The notes under the pieces: generated by a model
Told to the model about the DNA's origin: nothing
Databases searched by the model: none
The model's input: only the letters and a program-made list of their open reading frames with translations
Translations under genes and position numbers: made by a program
Origin: Paenibacillus sp. FSL R7-0345
Lineage (GTDB): Bacteria > Bacillota > Bacilli > Paenibacillales > Paenibacillaceae
Length of the DNA stretch: 64,000 nucleotides
Direction of reading: 5' to 3'
Assembly: GCF_038595055.1 (NCBI RefSeq)
Contig: NZ_CP152002.1
Coordinates: forward strand, 5,612,001-5,676,000
Part shown: piece by piece, positions 43,738 to 52,900 of the stretch
Numbering within the stretch: position 1 is the first letter of the stretch
Layout of the letters: every line of letters begins with the position of its first letter

Positions 43738-45150
43738 TTATTTAGTCAGCTGCAGTGCTTTGCCGCCCTGGATCAGCAGGACTTTGCCATCGCTTACTAC
43801 CGCCAGCTTGCTGCCGTCATGGGAAACCGCAACCTCGGATACATCTTCCGTTGTCTGGTACAGGACGGTCTTATTGCCGCTTGCATCGATGGAATAGATT
43901 GTAGTGCTGCCGTCCGCAGCCACACCGGATACGACCAGGCCAGTGCTTACTCCAGTAGACCAAGTAGCTTCTGTATCCAGCGCAATGTTCGTAATTGCTC
44001 CGTCTGCTGCGATAGATTTCAGGGTGTTAGCCGCATTTCCGTCAGCATCTGCGCTCAGATATACGATTCCGCCGTTAGCCAGAATCTCAGGGTACAGCTT
44101 GTTATCAAGAGCGGTGGTCAGTGCTGCAGGCTTGGCATCCTTCGTTACAATGTCCAGCTTGTAGAGCTGCTCTCCGGCTTTGCTGTAGTCTACAGTCAGG
44201 GAATCTTCAGTGCTGTCGGCATCGTTTTTGGCTACGCCGGTTACATTGACGATATACACTACGCTTTTTGCATCAGAAGCAAGACGCAGTTCGGATTTGT
44301 TTTCCACCTTATCTTCGAGCACGGTTTTTACCGTTCCCGTTTCAACCGCGATCTGGGCAATCTTCTCCTGCTTATCGCCCTGGATGAAGTAGATGTTCTT
44401 GCCATCCTGCGACCACACCAGATCCGTCTTCACGCTGGTATCCGTACCGAGGGAGGAGATCGCGCCGCTAGCCAGGTTGATCAGCTTCAGCTGGCCTGTC
44501 TCATCGGTGAACGCGCCCCACTTCTGGTCGGCGGAAACAGCGAAATCAAGTGCACTTTCATTGGAAGAAAATACTTCATAGTCACCCGGATATGCGCTGA
44601 ACTTCAGCAGCTGGGCAGTTTCGGAATCACTCTTGTTCGCAATGATGTTGCCGTCTGCAGTCCAGTGCAGGGTATCAAACTGGCCTTCCGGACGGGCAAA
44701 GCTCAAAATGTCCAGATCATCCGCCGACAATTCGCCGCCCAGTGCGGTTACGAGCTTGGTCAGCTCCACATAAACTTTTCCGTTATATACAACAGGTGCT
44801 ACCGTAAACTGCTGGGCGGCACCATCTACCACGAAGTTCTTGGAGCCTGCCTGAAGCTGTACGGTATGCAGCCCTTTGCTGTCGTTCAATTCAAAACCGC
44901 TGTTTGTGAGAATCAGCTTGGCACCAAGCTCACCGGCTACCTGGCTAAGCGAATACAGTTTGTAGCCGCTGCTGTCAATTGTGCTGAACTGGGCCGGATT
45001 GCTGTTTACAGTCCATGTAGCTGTACCCGTTTTAACTGTACTTGCCACGGCCGCGGCGCTAACGCTGCTTGCCCCCAAAATCGTGCCTGCTCCTCCTGTT
45101 ACAAGAAGTGCAGAAGCCAAAGCCGCGCTGAACCATTTACTATTTCTCAA
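43738..45150 (-). CDS. Secreted stalk-domain plus beta-propeller (TolB/WD40-like) protein
   Basis: The protein has 470 residues. It starts at TTG, 7 nt after AAGGGTG. A signal peptide (about 1-33) is followed by a 'stalk'-like domain (about 45-140, with VYVELTKLVTALGGELS) and then by a six- or seven-bladed propeller-like repeat region with recurring WSQDGKNIYFIQG, LASDAKSVVYIV and VSHDGSKLAVVSDG units. Such propellers bind proteins or ligands outside the cell. It is only 60 nt upstream of pstS with no terminator between, so it may be co-transcribed and linked to phosphate acquisition. That link is inference. Confidence 0.8.
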   Translation of the reverse strand: MRNSKWFSAALASALLVTGGAGTILGASSVSAAAVASTVKTGTATWTVNSNPAQFSTIDSSGYKLYSLSQVAGELGAKLILTNSGFELNDSKGLHTVQLQAGSKNFVVDGAAQQFTVAPVVYNGKVYVELTKLVTALGGELSADDLDILSFARPEGQFDTLHWTADGNIIANKSDSETAQLLKFSAYPGDYEVFSSNESALDFAVSADQKWGAFTDETGQLKLINLASGAISSLGTDTSVKTDLVWSQDGKNIYFIQGDKQEKIAQIAVETGTVKTVLEDKVENKSELRLASDAKSVVYIVNVTGVAKNDADSTEDSLTVDYSKAGEQLYKLDIVTKDAKPAALTTALDNKLYPEILANGGIVYLSADADGNAANTLKSIAADGAITNIALDTEATWSTGVSTGLVVSGVAADGSTTIYSIDASGNKTVLYQTTEDVSEVAVSHDGSKLAVVSDGKVLLIQGGKALQLTK

Positions 45151-45287
45151 TTAGATTCACCCTTTTCATATAGGTAACTGCTAATGCTATTTTCTGCTAT
45201 ATGTGTGAATTCTGTTCGAGAGGAATGTTTTGGAAATATTAAGTACGCAAAAAGACCAGCCCCAAAATGACCTGAGGATAGCCTGAA

Positions 45288-45304
45288 CGTTAACGCTATG
45301 TAAA
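45288..45304 (-). promoter_or_regulatory. Possible PhoP (Pho box) half-sites upstream of the propeller-pst unit
   Basis: On the minus strand TTTACA and TTAACG are separated by 5 nt, the spacing of tandem PhoP 6-mers in Bacillus. Only two of the usual four repeats match, so this is suggestive only. Confidence 0.3.
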
Positions 45305-45351
45305 ATCTCCGGCAAAAAATTCGATGGACCCTGTATTTAAGCACGAAACTT

Positions 45352-45801
45352 TTAATTTTCGATCCAGGTTAAGATGATTTCGGCACCGCCGGGCTTCGCC
45401 GCAGAGCTGCTGCCGATGATCGAATAGGAATAGCTGCCCGGTGCTTTTCCGCTGATCAGCAGGTTATCCTTATCCAAAATCTGCGTCCCGCTCTCAAGCG
45501 CTTTTTCCTTTACATATTTGAGGTATGTCGTGCCCAGTTCGGCCATCGTTTCGTCTGTCTCATAGATCAGCATGGATGATTTCTTGCCGCCCGTAAGCTC
45601 GCCCTCCGTAAACGTAATCCCCGCCCCCTCCGGAATCGGCAAATCCCCGGGAAAATACTGCGGCCCGCTAATCTGCTCATCAGCCAGCGTATGAAAACTG
45701 CGGGAGTCCGTTGCGGCTGTATCCGCCCGGCTGCACGCAGCCAAGCTTAAGCTGGCGGTCAACAGTACTAGCAGGGTCAATATTGGCTTCCTGTCAGACA
45801 T
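45352..45801 (-). CDS. Small lipoprotein of unknown function
   Basis: 149 residues from the ATG (MSDRKPILTL) that follows GAGGAGG by 9 nt; the frame is open eight codons upstream, but those codons contain the ribosome binding site. The signal peptide ends in the lipobox LAAC, followed by SRADTAATDS. The mature part looks like a small alpha/beta domain with a PGDLPIPEGAGITF start and an acidic end. The family is not recognised. It lies downstream of the 51-bp repeat array and reads away from it. Confidence 0.75.
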   Translation of the reverse strand: MSDRKPILTLLVLLTASLSLAACSRADTAATDSRSFHTLADEQISGPQYFPGDLPIPEGAGITFTEGELTGGKKSSMLIYETDETMAELGTTYLKYVKEKALESGTQILDKDNLLISGKAPGSYSYSIIGSSSAAKPGGAEIILTWIEN

Positions 45802-46133
45802 TAGCAGAAACCTCCTCTTTATCATTAGGACAGAGATTAGTGAGTGCTGATAGGGCTGGGACTGGTGCTATAGCTGGAAATGATGATTAGAGTGCGATTA
45901 ATAATGCGATTAATAAAATGCTGATTAATAAAATGCTGAGACTAACGATGATTGGGGTTATTTGCACATATATATTTATTTAACCGTATTAATCACGCGG
46001 AAAACGGTTTGTGTAAAATCAGGCCAAAGGGCTTATTAAAAATTTTAAATTTAATTATACCTGGCAAGTTGAAAGCAAGCTGAACGTTTACAATAACTTA
46101 CTAACGGTTTCGCACACAGCTGCGAACCGGGCG
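45802..46133. other. A/T-rich intergenic region with short direct repeats
   Basis: No supported gene. Between about 45890 and 45945, GATTAATAA-type and AAAATGCTGA-type words recur several times (for example TGCGATTAATAA and TGCTGATTAATAA). The segment leads into the long 51-bp array. The promoter of the lipoprotein gene should lie here but no clear -35/-10 pair was found. Confidence 0.5.
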
Positions 46134-46976
46134 CGCCTGCTTGTCGCGGAATCAAGGGCATTTTTGCCCTTGATTTGGCCGTTCCGCCTGCTTGGGGCGG
46201 AATCAAGCGCATTTTTGCCCTTGATTTGCCCGTTTCGCCTGCTTGGGGCGGAATCAGAGGCACTTTTGCCCTTGATTTGGCCGTTCCGCCTGCCTGGGGC
46301 GGAATCAAGGGCATTTTTGCCCTTGATTTGCCCGTTCCGCCTGCTTGGGGCGGAATCAAGGGCATTTTTGCCCTTCATTTGGCCGTTCCGCCTGCTTGTG
46401 GCGGAATCAAGGGCATTTTTGCCCTTCATTTGGCCGTTCCGCCTGCCTGTGGCGGAATCAAGGGCACTTTTACCTTTGATTTGCCCGTTCCGCCTGCTTG
46501 GGGCGGAATCAGAGGCACTTTTGCCCTTGATTTGCCCGTTTCGCCTGCTTGGGGCGGAATCAAGGGCATTTTTGCCCTTGATTTGTCCGTTTCGCCTGCC
46601 TGGGGCGGAATCAAGGGCATTTTTGCCTTTGATTTGCCCGTTCCGCCTGCCTGGGGCGGAATCAAGGGCATTTTTGCCCTTGATTTGCCCGTTCCGCCTG
46701 CTTGGGGTGGAATCAAGGGCATTTTTGCCCTTGATTTGCCCGTTCCGCCTGCTTGTGGCGGAATTAGAGGCACTTTTGCCTTTGATTTGGCCGTTGCGCC
46801 TGCTTGAGGCGAAATCAGAGGCACTTTTGCCTTTGATTTGGCCGTTGCGCCTGCTTGAGGCGAAATCAGAGGCACTTTTGCCTTTGATTTGGCCGTTCCG
46901 CCTGCCTGTGGCGGAATCAAGGGCACTTTTGCCCTTGATTTGTCCGTTCCGCCTGCTTGTGGCGGAATCAGAGGGA
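46134..46976. repeat. Tandem array of 16 complete 51-bp repeats plus a partial copy
   Basis: Every unit begins CGCCTGC, and the starts fall exactly every 51 bp from 46134 to 46950. Each unit contains hairpin A, ATCAAGGGCA, a TTTT loop and TGCCCTTGAT. A second hairpin B spans the unit junction, TTCCGCC, a 7-nt loop and GGCGGAA. Units differ by a few substitutions but never by an insertion or deletion. Because 51 is a multiple of three and stops are absent, several frames on both strands stay open; I do not consider them genes. The array sits between a lipoprotein gene and the promoter of the ABC exporter. Confidence 0.95.
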
Positions 46977-47078
46977 TTTGGGATGTAGTTTATACCATAG
47001 GTGCGGCGGTAGCGGCTTTTTTTTGCAAACAGGAGTGGGAACAGGGAAAGTGCGCCCAATAAATACTGCAAATAAAGA

Positions 47079-47107
47079 TTTACAACGCACAGGGAACACC
47101 CTACAAT
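47079..47107 (+). promoter_or_regulatory. Promoter of the ABC exporter operon
   Basis: TTTACA (47079-47084) and TACAAT (47102-47107) are separated by 17 nt. The TetR-type operator begins 2 bp after the -10 box. Confidence 0.8.
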
Positions 47108-47109
47108 AA

Positions 47110-47127
47110 TGAGTGAGTACTCACTCA
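47110..47127. promoter_or_regulatory. TetR-type operator, perfect 18-bp palindrome
   Basis: TGAGTGAGTACTCACTCA is a perfect palindrome covering the expected transcription start. It resembles operators of FadR-like TetR repressors of Bacillus. The TetR gene at the end of the same operon is the likely ligand, giving autorepression. Confidence 0.8.
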
Positions 47128-47166
47128 CAATGATTAAACCCAATCAAAGGAATCGAGGAGATAGTC

Positions 47167-47898
47167 ATGAATCAGGATACTCCGGTCATTTCTGTTAGCC
47201 ATGTCAGCAGGGCTTTTGGCAGCAAAACGGTGCTTGAAGATATCAGTCTGCAGGTAAACCGTGCAGAAACGTTCGGGCTGCTGGGCCCGTCGGGCTCCGG
47301 CAAAACGACGCTGGTGAAGCTTTTGACCGGCATCGACGAGGTTAGCTCCGGTGAGGTGCAGGTGATGGGCATCAAGATGCCCAAGCTTGCCATGCTGCAG
47401 AAGATCGGGTATATGGCCCAGTCGGATGCCCTGTACACAGAGCTGAGCGCCAAGGAGAATCTGGAATTTTTTGCCGCGCTCTACGGGCTGAAAGGAGGAA
47501 ACCGCACGCGGCGGATTGCCGATGTGATGGAGCTTGTGAACCTGCAGGAGCATCTGCGCAAGCGTGTGGACCAGTATTCCGGCGGGATGAAGCGCCGCTT
47601 GTCGCTGGCCATTGCCTTGCTGCATGAACCGCCGCTGCTCATTCTCGATGAGCCTACCGTCGGGATTGATCCGCTGCTCCGCCAGTCCATCTGGCAGGAG
47701 CTGCGCTCGCTGAACCGCCAGGGGACGACCATCGTTTTGACGACCCATGTCATGGATGAAGCTGAAAAATGCGACCGGCTGGGCATGATCCGTGGCGGCG
47801 AGCTGCTGGCCGTGGATACTCCGGCGGGACTGATGCAGGCTACCGGCTCTGCAACGATTGAGGAAGCTTTTTTAACCTACGGGGGTGCCCGCAAATGA
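47167..47898 (+). CDS. ABC exporter ATP-binding protein
   Basis: The protein has 243 residues. Walker A is GPSGSGKTTLV, the signature is YSGGMKRRLSLAIAL and Walker B is LLILDEPTVGIDP with the H-loop TTHVMDE, all intact. It belongs to the ABC-2/DrrA-like class of exporters. The stop overlaps the permease start by 4 nt. Upstream lie a good promoter and an 18-bp palindromic operator. With the next two genes it forms an inducible efflux unit, probably for a toxic or lipophilic compound; the substrate is unknown. Confidence 0.93.
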   Translation: MNQDTPVISVSHVSRAFGSKTVLEDISLQVNRAETFGLLGPSGSGKTTLVKLLTGIDEVSSGEVQVMGIKMPKLAMLQKIGYMAQSDALYTELSAKENLEFFAALYGLKGGNRTRRIADVMELVNLQEHLRKRVDQYSGGMKRRLSLAIALLHEPPLLILDEPTVGIDPLLRQSIWQELRSLNRQGTTIVLTTHVMDEAEKCDRLGMIRGGELLAVDTPAGLMQATGSATIEEAFLTYGGARK

Positions 47899-48932
47899 GA
47901 ATCCGCGCGATAACCTTACGCATTCTGCGGCAGTTCATTCATGATAAACGGACGATGGCGCTGATGTTCATCGCTCCCCTACTCGTCCTGAGCCTGATGA
48001 GTCTTGTCTTTAACGGTGATGCCTATAAACCGAATATTGGTCTATCCGGCGGAGCCGCTGTCTTCTCCTCGGCACTGGAGGCGCAGGATGCTGCCGTTAC
48101 AGGCTTCACCACAGCTGAACAGGGAGAAGCTGCGCTGAAGGACGGCGACATAGACGCCCTGATAACGCTCGACGGAACCGCACCTTCCGTAATGCTGGAA
48201 GGCAGTAACCCCACCGCTAACAGGGCGGTAATGCTCGCCCTGCAGGAAGCCGTTCTGCAGCTGCAGCCGGCCGGCACCAGTCAGGGACAGCTCCAGCCAG
48301 CCATCAGCTACTTGTACGGCGCTGAGGATATGACCACGATCGACCGGTTCGGGCCGATTATGATTGGTGTGTTTGTTTTCTTTTTCGTGTTCCTGATTGC
48401 CGGGGTGTCCTTTCTGCGTGAACGGACGACCGGTACACTGGAGCGTCTGCTCTCCACACCGCTGAAGCGCTGGGAGATTGTCATCGGCTATGTCTGCGGC
48501 TTCGGCATTTTCACAGTGGTTCAGGCGCTGCTGATCTCCTGGTTCTCCATTCAGGTGCTCGGCATCATGATGGCCGGCAGCTTCGGCTATGTGCTGCTCA
48601 TTACACTGCTCCTGGCGATTACCGCGCTCACGCTCGGCACGCTGCTCTCGGCCTTTGCCGGCAATGAGCTGCAGATGATCCAGTTCATTCCGCTCGTCAT
48701 AGTGCCGCAGATTTTTTTGAGCGGCCTGTTCCCTCTGGATACGCTGCCGCTGTGGCTGCAGCGCGTCGGCCTGGCGACTCCGATCTATTACGGCGCCCAG
48801 GCACTGATGGATATTATGATCCGCGGCAAAGGCTGGAGCGCAATTTCCCTGGATGCCTATGTGCTGGTCGGCTTTTCGCTGCTGTTCATGATTCTCAACG
48901 TGCTGGCTTTGCGCAAACACCGCAGAATGTAG
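47895..48932 (+). CDS. ABC-2 type exporter permease
   Basis: The protein has 345 residues. One N-terminal membrane helix is followed by a large extracytoplasmic domain (about residues 45-160) and then five helices, the standard ABC-2/YhgE-DrrB plan. RERTTGTLERLLSTPLKRWE is the conserved cytoplasmic coupling segment, and IFLSGLFPLDTLPLWLQ is the re-entrant motif before the last helix. It pairs with the ATPase encoded just upstream. Confidence 0.92.
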   Translation: MRIRAITLRILRQFIHDKRTMALMFIAPLLVLSLMSLVFNGDAYKPNIGLSGGAAVFSSALEAQDAAVTGFTTAEQGEAALKDGDIDALITLDGTAPSVMLEGSNPTANRAVMLALQEAVLQLQPAGTSQGQLQPAISYLYGAEDMTTIDRFGPIMIGVFVFFFVFLIAGVSFLRERTTGTLERLLSTPLKRWEIVIGYVCGFGIFTVVQALLISWFSIQVLGIMMAGSFGYVLLITLLLAITALTLGTLLSAFAGNELQMIQFIPLVIVPQIFLSGLFPLDTLPLWLQRVGLATPIYYGAQALMDIMIRGKGWSAISLDAYVLVGFSLLFMILNVLALRKHRRM

Positions 48933-48998
48933 CCCGGTGTAACTTCGTCCGCGCCCGTGATACTATAGAGGAACAGCAACATTTTGGAGGGCCATGAC

Positions 48999-49688
48999 AT
49001 GAACAATGAAAGTGCGGAGCAGCAAGAAAAAGAGCAATGGATCGAAGAGCTGCTCGCCGTCAAGGAAGACGGGCAGATGACGCCCAAGCAAATTTCCATC
49101 CTGGAGGCGGCAATCGAGATTTTTTCCGATAAAGGCTTCTCGGCAGCATCCACCAGTGAAATCGCCCAGAAGGCGGGCGTGGCTGAGGGGACGATTTTCC
49201 GCTACTACAAAACTAAAAAAGACCTGCTGCTGTCCATCGTCGGACCGACCATGAGCCGGATGATTGCCCCGTTTGTGATGCGTAATTTTAATGGGGTGCT
49301 GGATATGCCGTTTGAGAGCTATGAGGCTTTTTTGCGGGCGTTTATTGTAAACCGGCTTGATTTCGCCCGCAAAAACTTCAAAATCATCCGGATTCTCGTA
49401 CAGGAAATCCCTTTCCAGCCGGCACTGCGACAGCAGTTTGCCGAAAATGTCCTGGATCAGGTGCTGGAGCGGGTGACCGCGATTACGGAGCATTTTAAGG
49501 CTGAAGGTGAGGTTATTGATGCGCCTACCCCGGCTATTATAAGGTTCACTATCTCCTCGGTGATCGGTTATCTGCTGGCCCGCCTGCTGCTGATGCCGGA
49601 AAAGGACTGGGATGATGAGGAAGAGATCCGTCTGCTGATCAGCTTCATGCTGCACGGAATCGGCGGGCCCGCGCTGCATGAGCAGTGA
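48999..49688 (+). CDS. TetR/AcrR-family regulator of the ABC exporter
   Basis: 229 residues from the ATG 7-8 nt after GGAGGG; the frame is open to a TTG at 48984 that overlaps the site. The helix-turn-helix lies at about residues 45-70 (FSAASTSEIAQKAGVAEGTI followed by FRYYKTKKDLL), typical of TetR. An unusual N-terminal extension of about 20 acidic residues precedes it. The C-terminal ligand domain is not specific. It is the third gene of the operon and probably represses it through the 18-bp palindrome at the operon promoter. Confidence 0.92.
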   Translation: MNNESAEQQEKEQWIEELLAVKEDGQMTPKQISILEAAIEIFSDKGFSAASTSEIAQKAGVAEGTIFRYYKTKKDLLLSIVGPTMSRMIAPFVMRNFNGVLDMPFESYEAFLRAFIVNRLDFARKNFKIIRILVQEIPFQPALRQQFAENVLDQVLERVTAITEHFKAEGEVIDAPTPAIIRFTISSVIGYLLARLLLMPEKDWDDEEEIRLLISFMLHGIGGPALHEQ

Positions 49689-49723
49689 AGTCTGGCTGCA
49701 TTTTGGCGTGATAGAAAGAACAG

Positions 49724-49763
49724 AGCTACCGCAGAAGGCAAACCTTCGCAGTGGCTTTTTTTC
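49724..49763 (+). terminator. Terminator of the exporter-tetR operon
   Basis: An imperfect stem (GCTACCGC-GAAGG with CCTTCGC-GTGGC, two bulges, CAAA loop) is followed by eight T residues. Confidence 0.7.
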
Positions 49764-49902
49764 TATATACAATGAAATGGGTAACTTTCCCTTCACGCGC
49801 TCTGCAATCTGTCCCGGGCTTTAAGGCGTACGCGTGTTCTGCTAAGATAAATACTATCGAATATCCGGGAAAACCGGACAGGTGTGAGGAAGTGAATGTG
49901 AC

Positions 49903-52900
49903 ATGGGTTATTATGTTCCGGAGCGGGTAATCCGGCTGCTGTGCGGCAGTGAAGCCTTGGATAAGGGCCGTGCAGACTACGAGGCCGGGAGGGTCCGGCT
50001 GAATTATAGAGAGAACGACGACAGGCTCGATTACTCAAAATACCGGGCTGCAGTGCAAGGGCTGGAGAGCTATGATGTGGCGCTGGCCGTCGACAGTGAC
50101 GGGGATGTAAATGCGGAATGTACCTGCCCTGCCTATTATCACGGGGGGGCTTTTTGCCGGCATATTGCGGCCAGCCTGTTCACCATTCTCCGTCTGGAGG
50201 AAGGTGGCGCGGACGATGAGATTGGCGGCCCGCCTCATGAGGAATCTGACCAGCTGCCGGCGGAGACTGGCGTTCTTACACCGCGCACCGCACATAACGC
50301 TACTACTGGTGCAGCACATAGCGGTGACCGTCAGCTGGTGAACGGCATGCTTGAGGTGTTCGCAGGCTTAAGCCGCTCCCGGCCGAGCGTTACAGGCAGC
50401 TACTCCGATCTCCGGACACCGCTGCAGGTGGAGTTCATCATCAAGCCGGTCACGGTCAGCTACAGTACGCAAATGCTCGGCGTCGAATTAAAGGTCGGTC
50501 CCAAGCGGCTGTATATCGTACAAAAAATCAGAACCTTTCTGGAGCATGTCCGGCGCGGCGAGCCGTTTGAGTTCTCCAGGCATTTCAGCTATGATCCTGC
50601 GCTGCACTCGTTCAATAAGGAAGACAACGATGTTCTGCTGAAGCTGATTGATATATCGTCGAATGAAAAGCTGTACCGTGCAGGTGTCAATCCTTATACT
50701 GCGCAATCTGCCGGGATGGGCGGGGAACGGCTGCTGGCGGTTCCGCCTTTTTTCTGGGAGGGCCTGCTGCCGGCGCTGCTTGCCGCCCCCTCTGCTTTGC
50801 TGCAGCAGGGTGATCTGATCCTGGAGAAGCTGGAGCTATCTGCCGAATCCCCGCCGTTAAGCTTCCGGTTCGACCAGTCGGCGGAGGAAGGCTATAGTCT
50901 GGACATTGAAGGCATAGCCCAGGTTATGGTGCTGGAGGATTACGGGCTGGTGCTGTCCGGAGGCAAGCTGCTGAAGCTGGATTCCGAGGAATGCCGCAGG
51001 CTCGCCGAGCTGAAGCGGATGCTGGCCGCTGCCCGCAAGGACGGAATTGCGATTGCGCCTGAGCAGATGGAGCCTTTTATGGAGCAGGTCATTCCCGGGC
51101 TGAAAAAGCTGGGCCGAGTGCACATCGCCGAAGCCATCGCTGACCGGATTGTCCAGACTCAGCTGCAGGCGCGGCTATACCTGGACCGGGTACGGGACCG
51201 GCTGCTGGCCGGCCTTGAATTTCAGTACGGCAGCATAGTGATCAATCCGCTGGACGAGGACAGCCGCAGCCGGGGCAGCGAGGTCATTCTGATGCGTGAC
51301 GGGGAATCGGAGCGGCGGATTCTTGCACTAATGGCGCATGAGTCTTTTGTACGGACGGAAGGCGGCTTTATCATGAGTGATGAGGAAGCGGAATATGATT
51401 TTCTCTACCACACGATCCCGCTGCTGGAACCGCTGCTTCAGGTGTACGCCACCACTGCCGTCAAAGGCCGGATTGCCGCTGATACCTACACGCCTAAGGC
51501 TGTATTGACCTGGAACGAAAAGACCGACTGGCTGGAGTTCAAGTTCGCGGTGCAGGGCATCGGGGAAAATGAGATTGTGCAGATTCTTGAGGCGCTGCAG
51601 GAAAAACGCAGATATTACCGCCTCCCGGACGGTGCTTTGCTGCCGCTGGAAAGTGCAGAGTTTCTGGAGATTATCGCGTTCATGAATGAGCTCGGGGTAC
51701 ACAGCGTTCCTTTTAACAAACCGCAGTTCACTCTGCCGCTGGTCCAGGGTCTGCAGCTGAATCCGGAATCCCGGCATGGCGATGCTGTTACGATCGGACG
51801 TTCCTTCCGGCGGTTAATGGCCAATATGGCCAGTCCCGAAAATCTCGATTTTCCGCTGCCGGACAGCCTTGCCCCTGTGCTCCGCGACTATCAGCAGTTC
51901 GGGTTCCAATGGATGAAGACGCTGGCCCACTACCGGTTCGGCGGGATTTTGGCTGACGATATGGGACTCGGCAAAACACTGCAAAGCATCGCTTTTCTGC
52001 TCTCTGAGCTTACCGATATCCGTGATGGCGGCAAGCCGGCGCTGATCGTCGCCCCCGCCTCCCTGCTCTACAACTGGAAGAATGAGCTGAAACGGTTTGC
52101 CCCGGACATCAAGGCGGTCATTGCCGACGGCAGCCTGAATGAGCGTACCAAGGCGGTTCGCCAAGGAACAGGCGCTGACGTGATCATTACCTCCTACCCG
52201 CTGCTGCGGCGGGACATTGAGCTGTATGCCCGGCTGTCCTTTCATACCCTGATTCTGGATGAGGCGCAGATGATCAAGAATCATGCAACCCAGACCGCCC
52301 AGGCGGTAAAAATATTGCAGGCCCGCTACCGCTTCGCCCTCACAGGAACACCGGTGGAAAATGCGCTGGAGGATTTGTGGTCGATATTCAGCGTTGTTTT
52401 CCCTGGCTTGTTCCCCGGCAAAAAAGCGTTTCATGATCTGCCGCGCGAAACGGTCGCCAAGCGGACCCGTCCCTTCCTGCTGCGCAGGCTGAAAAGTGAT
52501 GTACTCAAGGAGCTGCCGGATAAAATTGAGTCCCTGCATGCCTCCGAGCTGCTGCCTGAGCAGAAAAAGCTGTACATGGCTTATCTCGCCAGACTGCGTA
52601 AGGAAGCGCTGAAGCATCTCGACAATGAGAGCTTCGGCCACGGCCGGATCAAGGTGCTGGCCGGAATTACCCGGCTGCGCCAGCTCTGCTGCCACCCCGC
52701 CCTGTTCATTGAGGGCTACGACGGCGGCTCGGCCAAGTTCGACCAGCTGCTGGAAATTATCGAGGAATGCCGCAGCTCCGGCAAACGGATGCTCATCTTC
52801 TCCCAGTTCACGGAGATGCTTGGGATGATTGGACGGGAGCTGGCCCTGCAGGGCGTCCGGCATTTTTATCTGGACGGCAAGACACCGGCCGACCAGCGGG

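Noticed and set aside
43702..45177. 491-codon plus-strand frame opposite the beta-propeller gene
   Set aside because: Antisense shadow; the minus-strand frame has a signal peptide, ribosome binding site and recognisable repeats.
46088..47143. Long open frames through the first 51-bp array (351 and 166 codons on minus, 274 and 210 on plus)
   Set aside because: The repeat length is a multiple of three and contains no stops, so several frames on both strands stay open automatically. They have no convincing ribosome binding site, and the minus-strand frame starts inside the exporter promoter region.
51814..52863. 349-codon minus-strand frame inside the SNF2 gene
   Set aside because: It is antisense to conserved helicase motifs and has no domain of its own.
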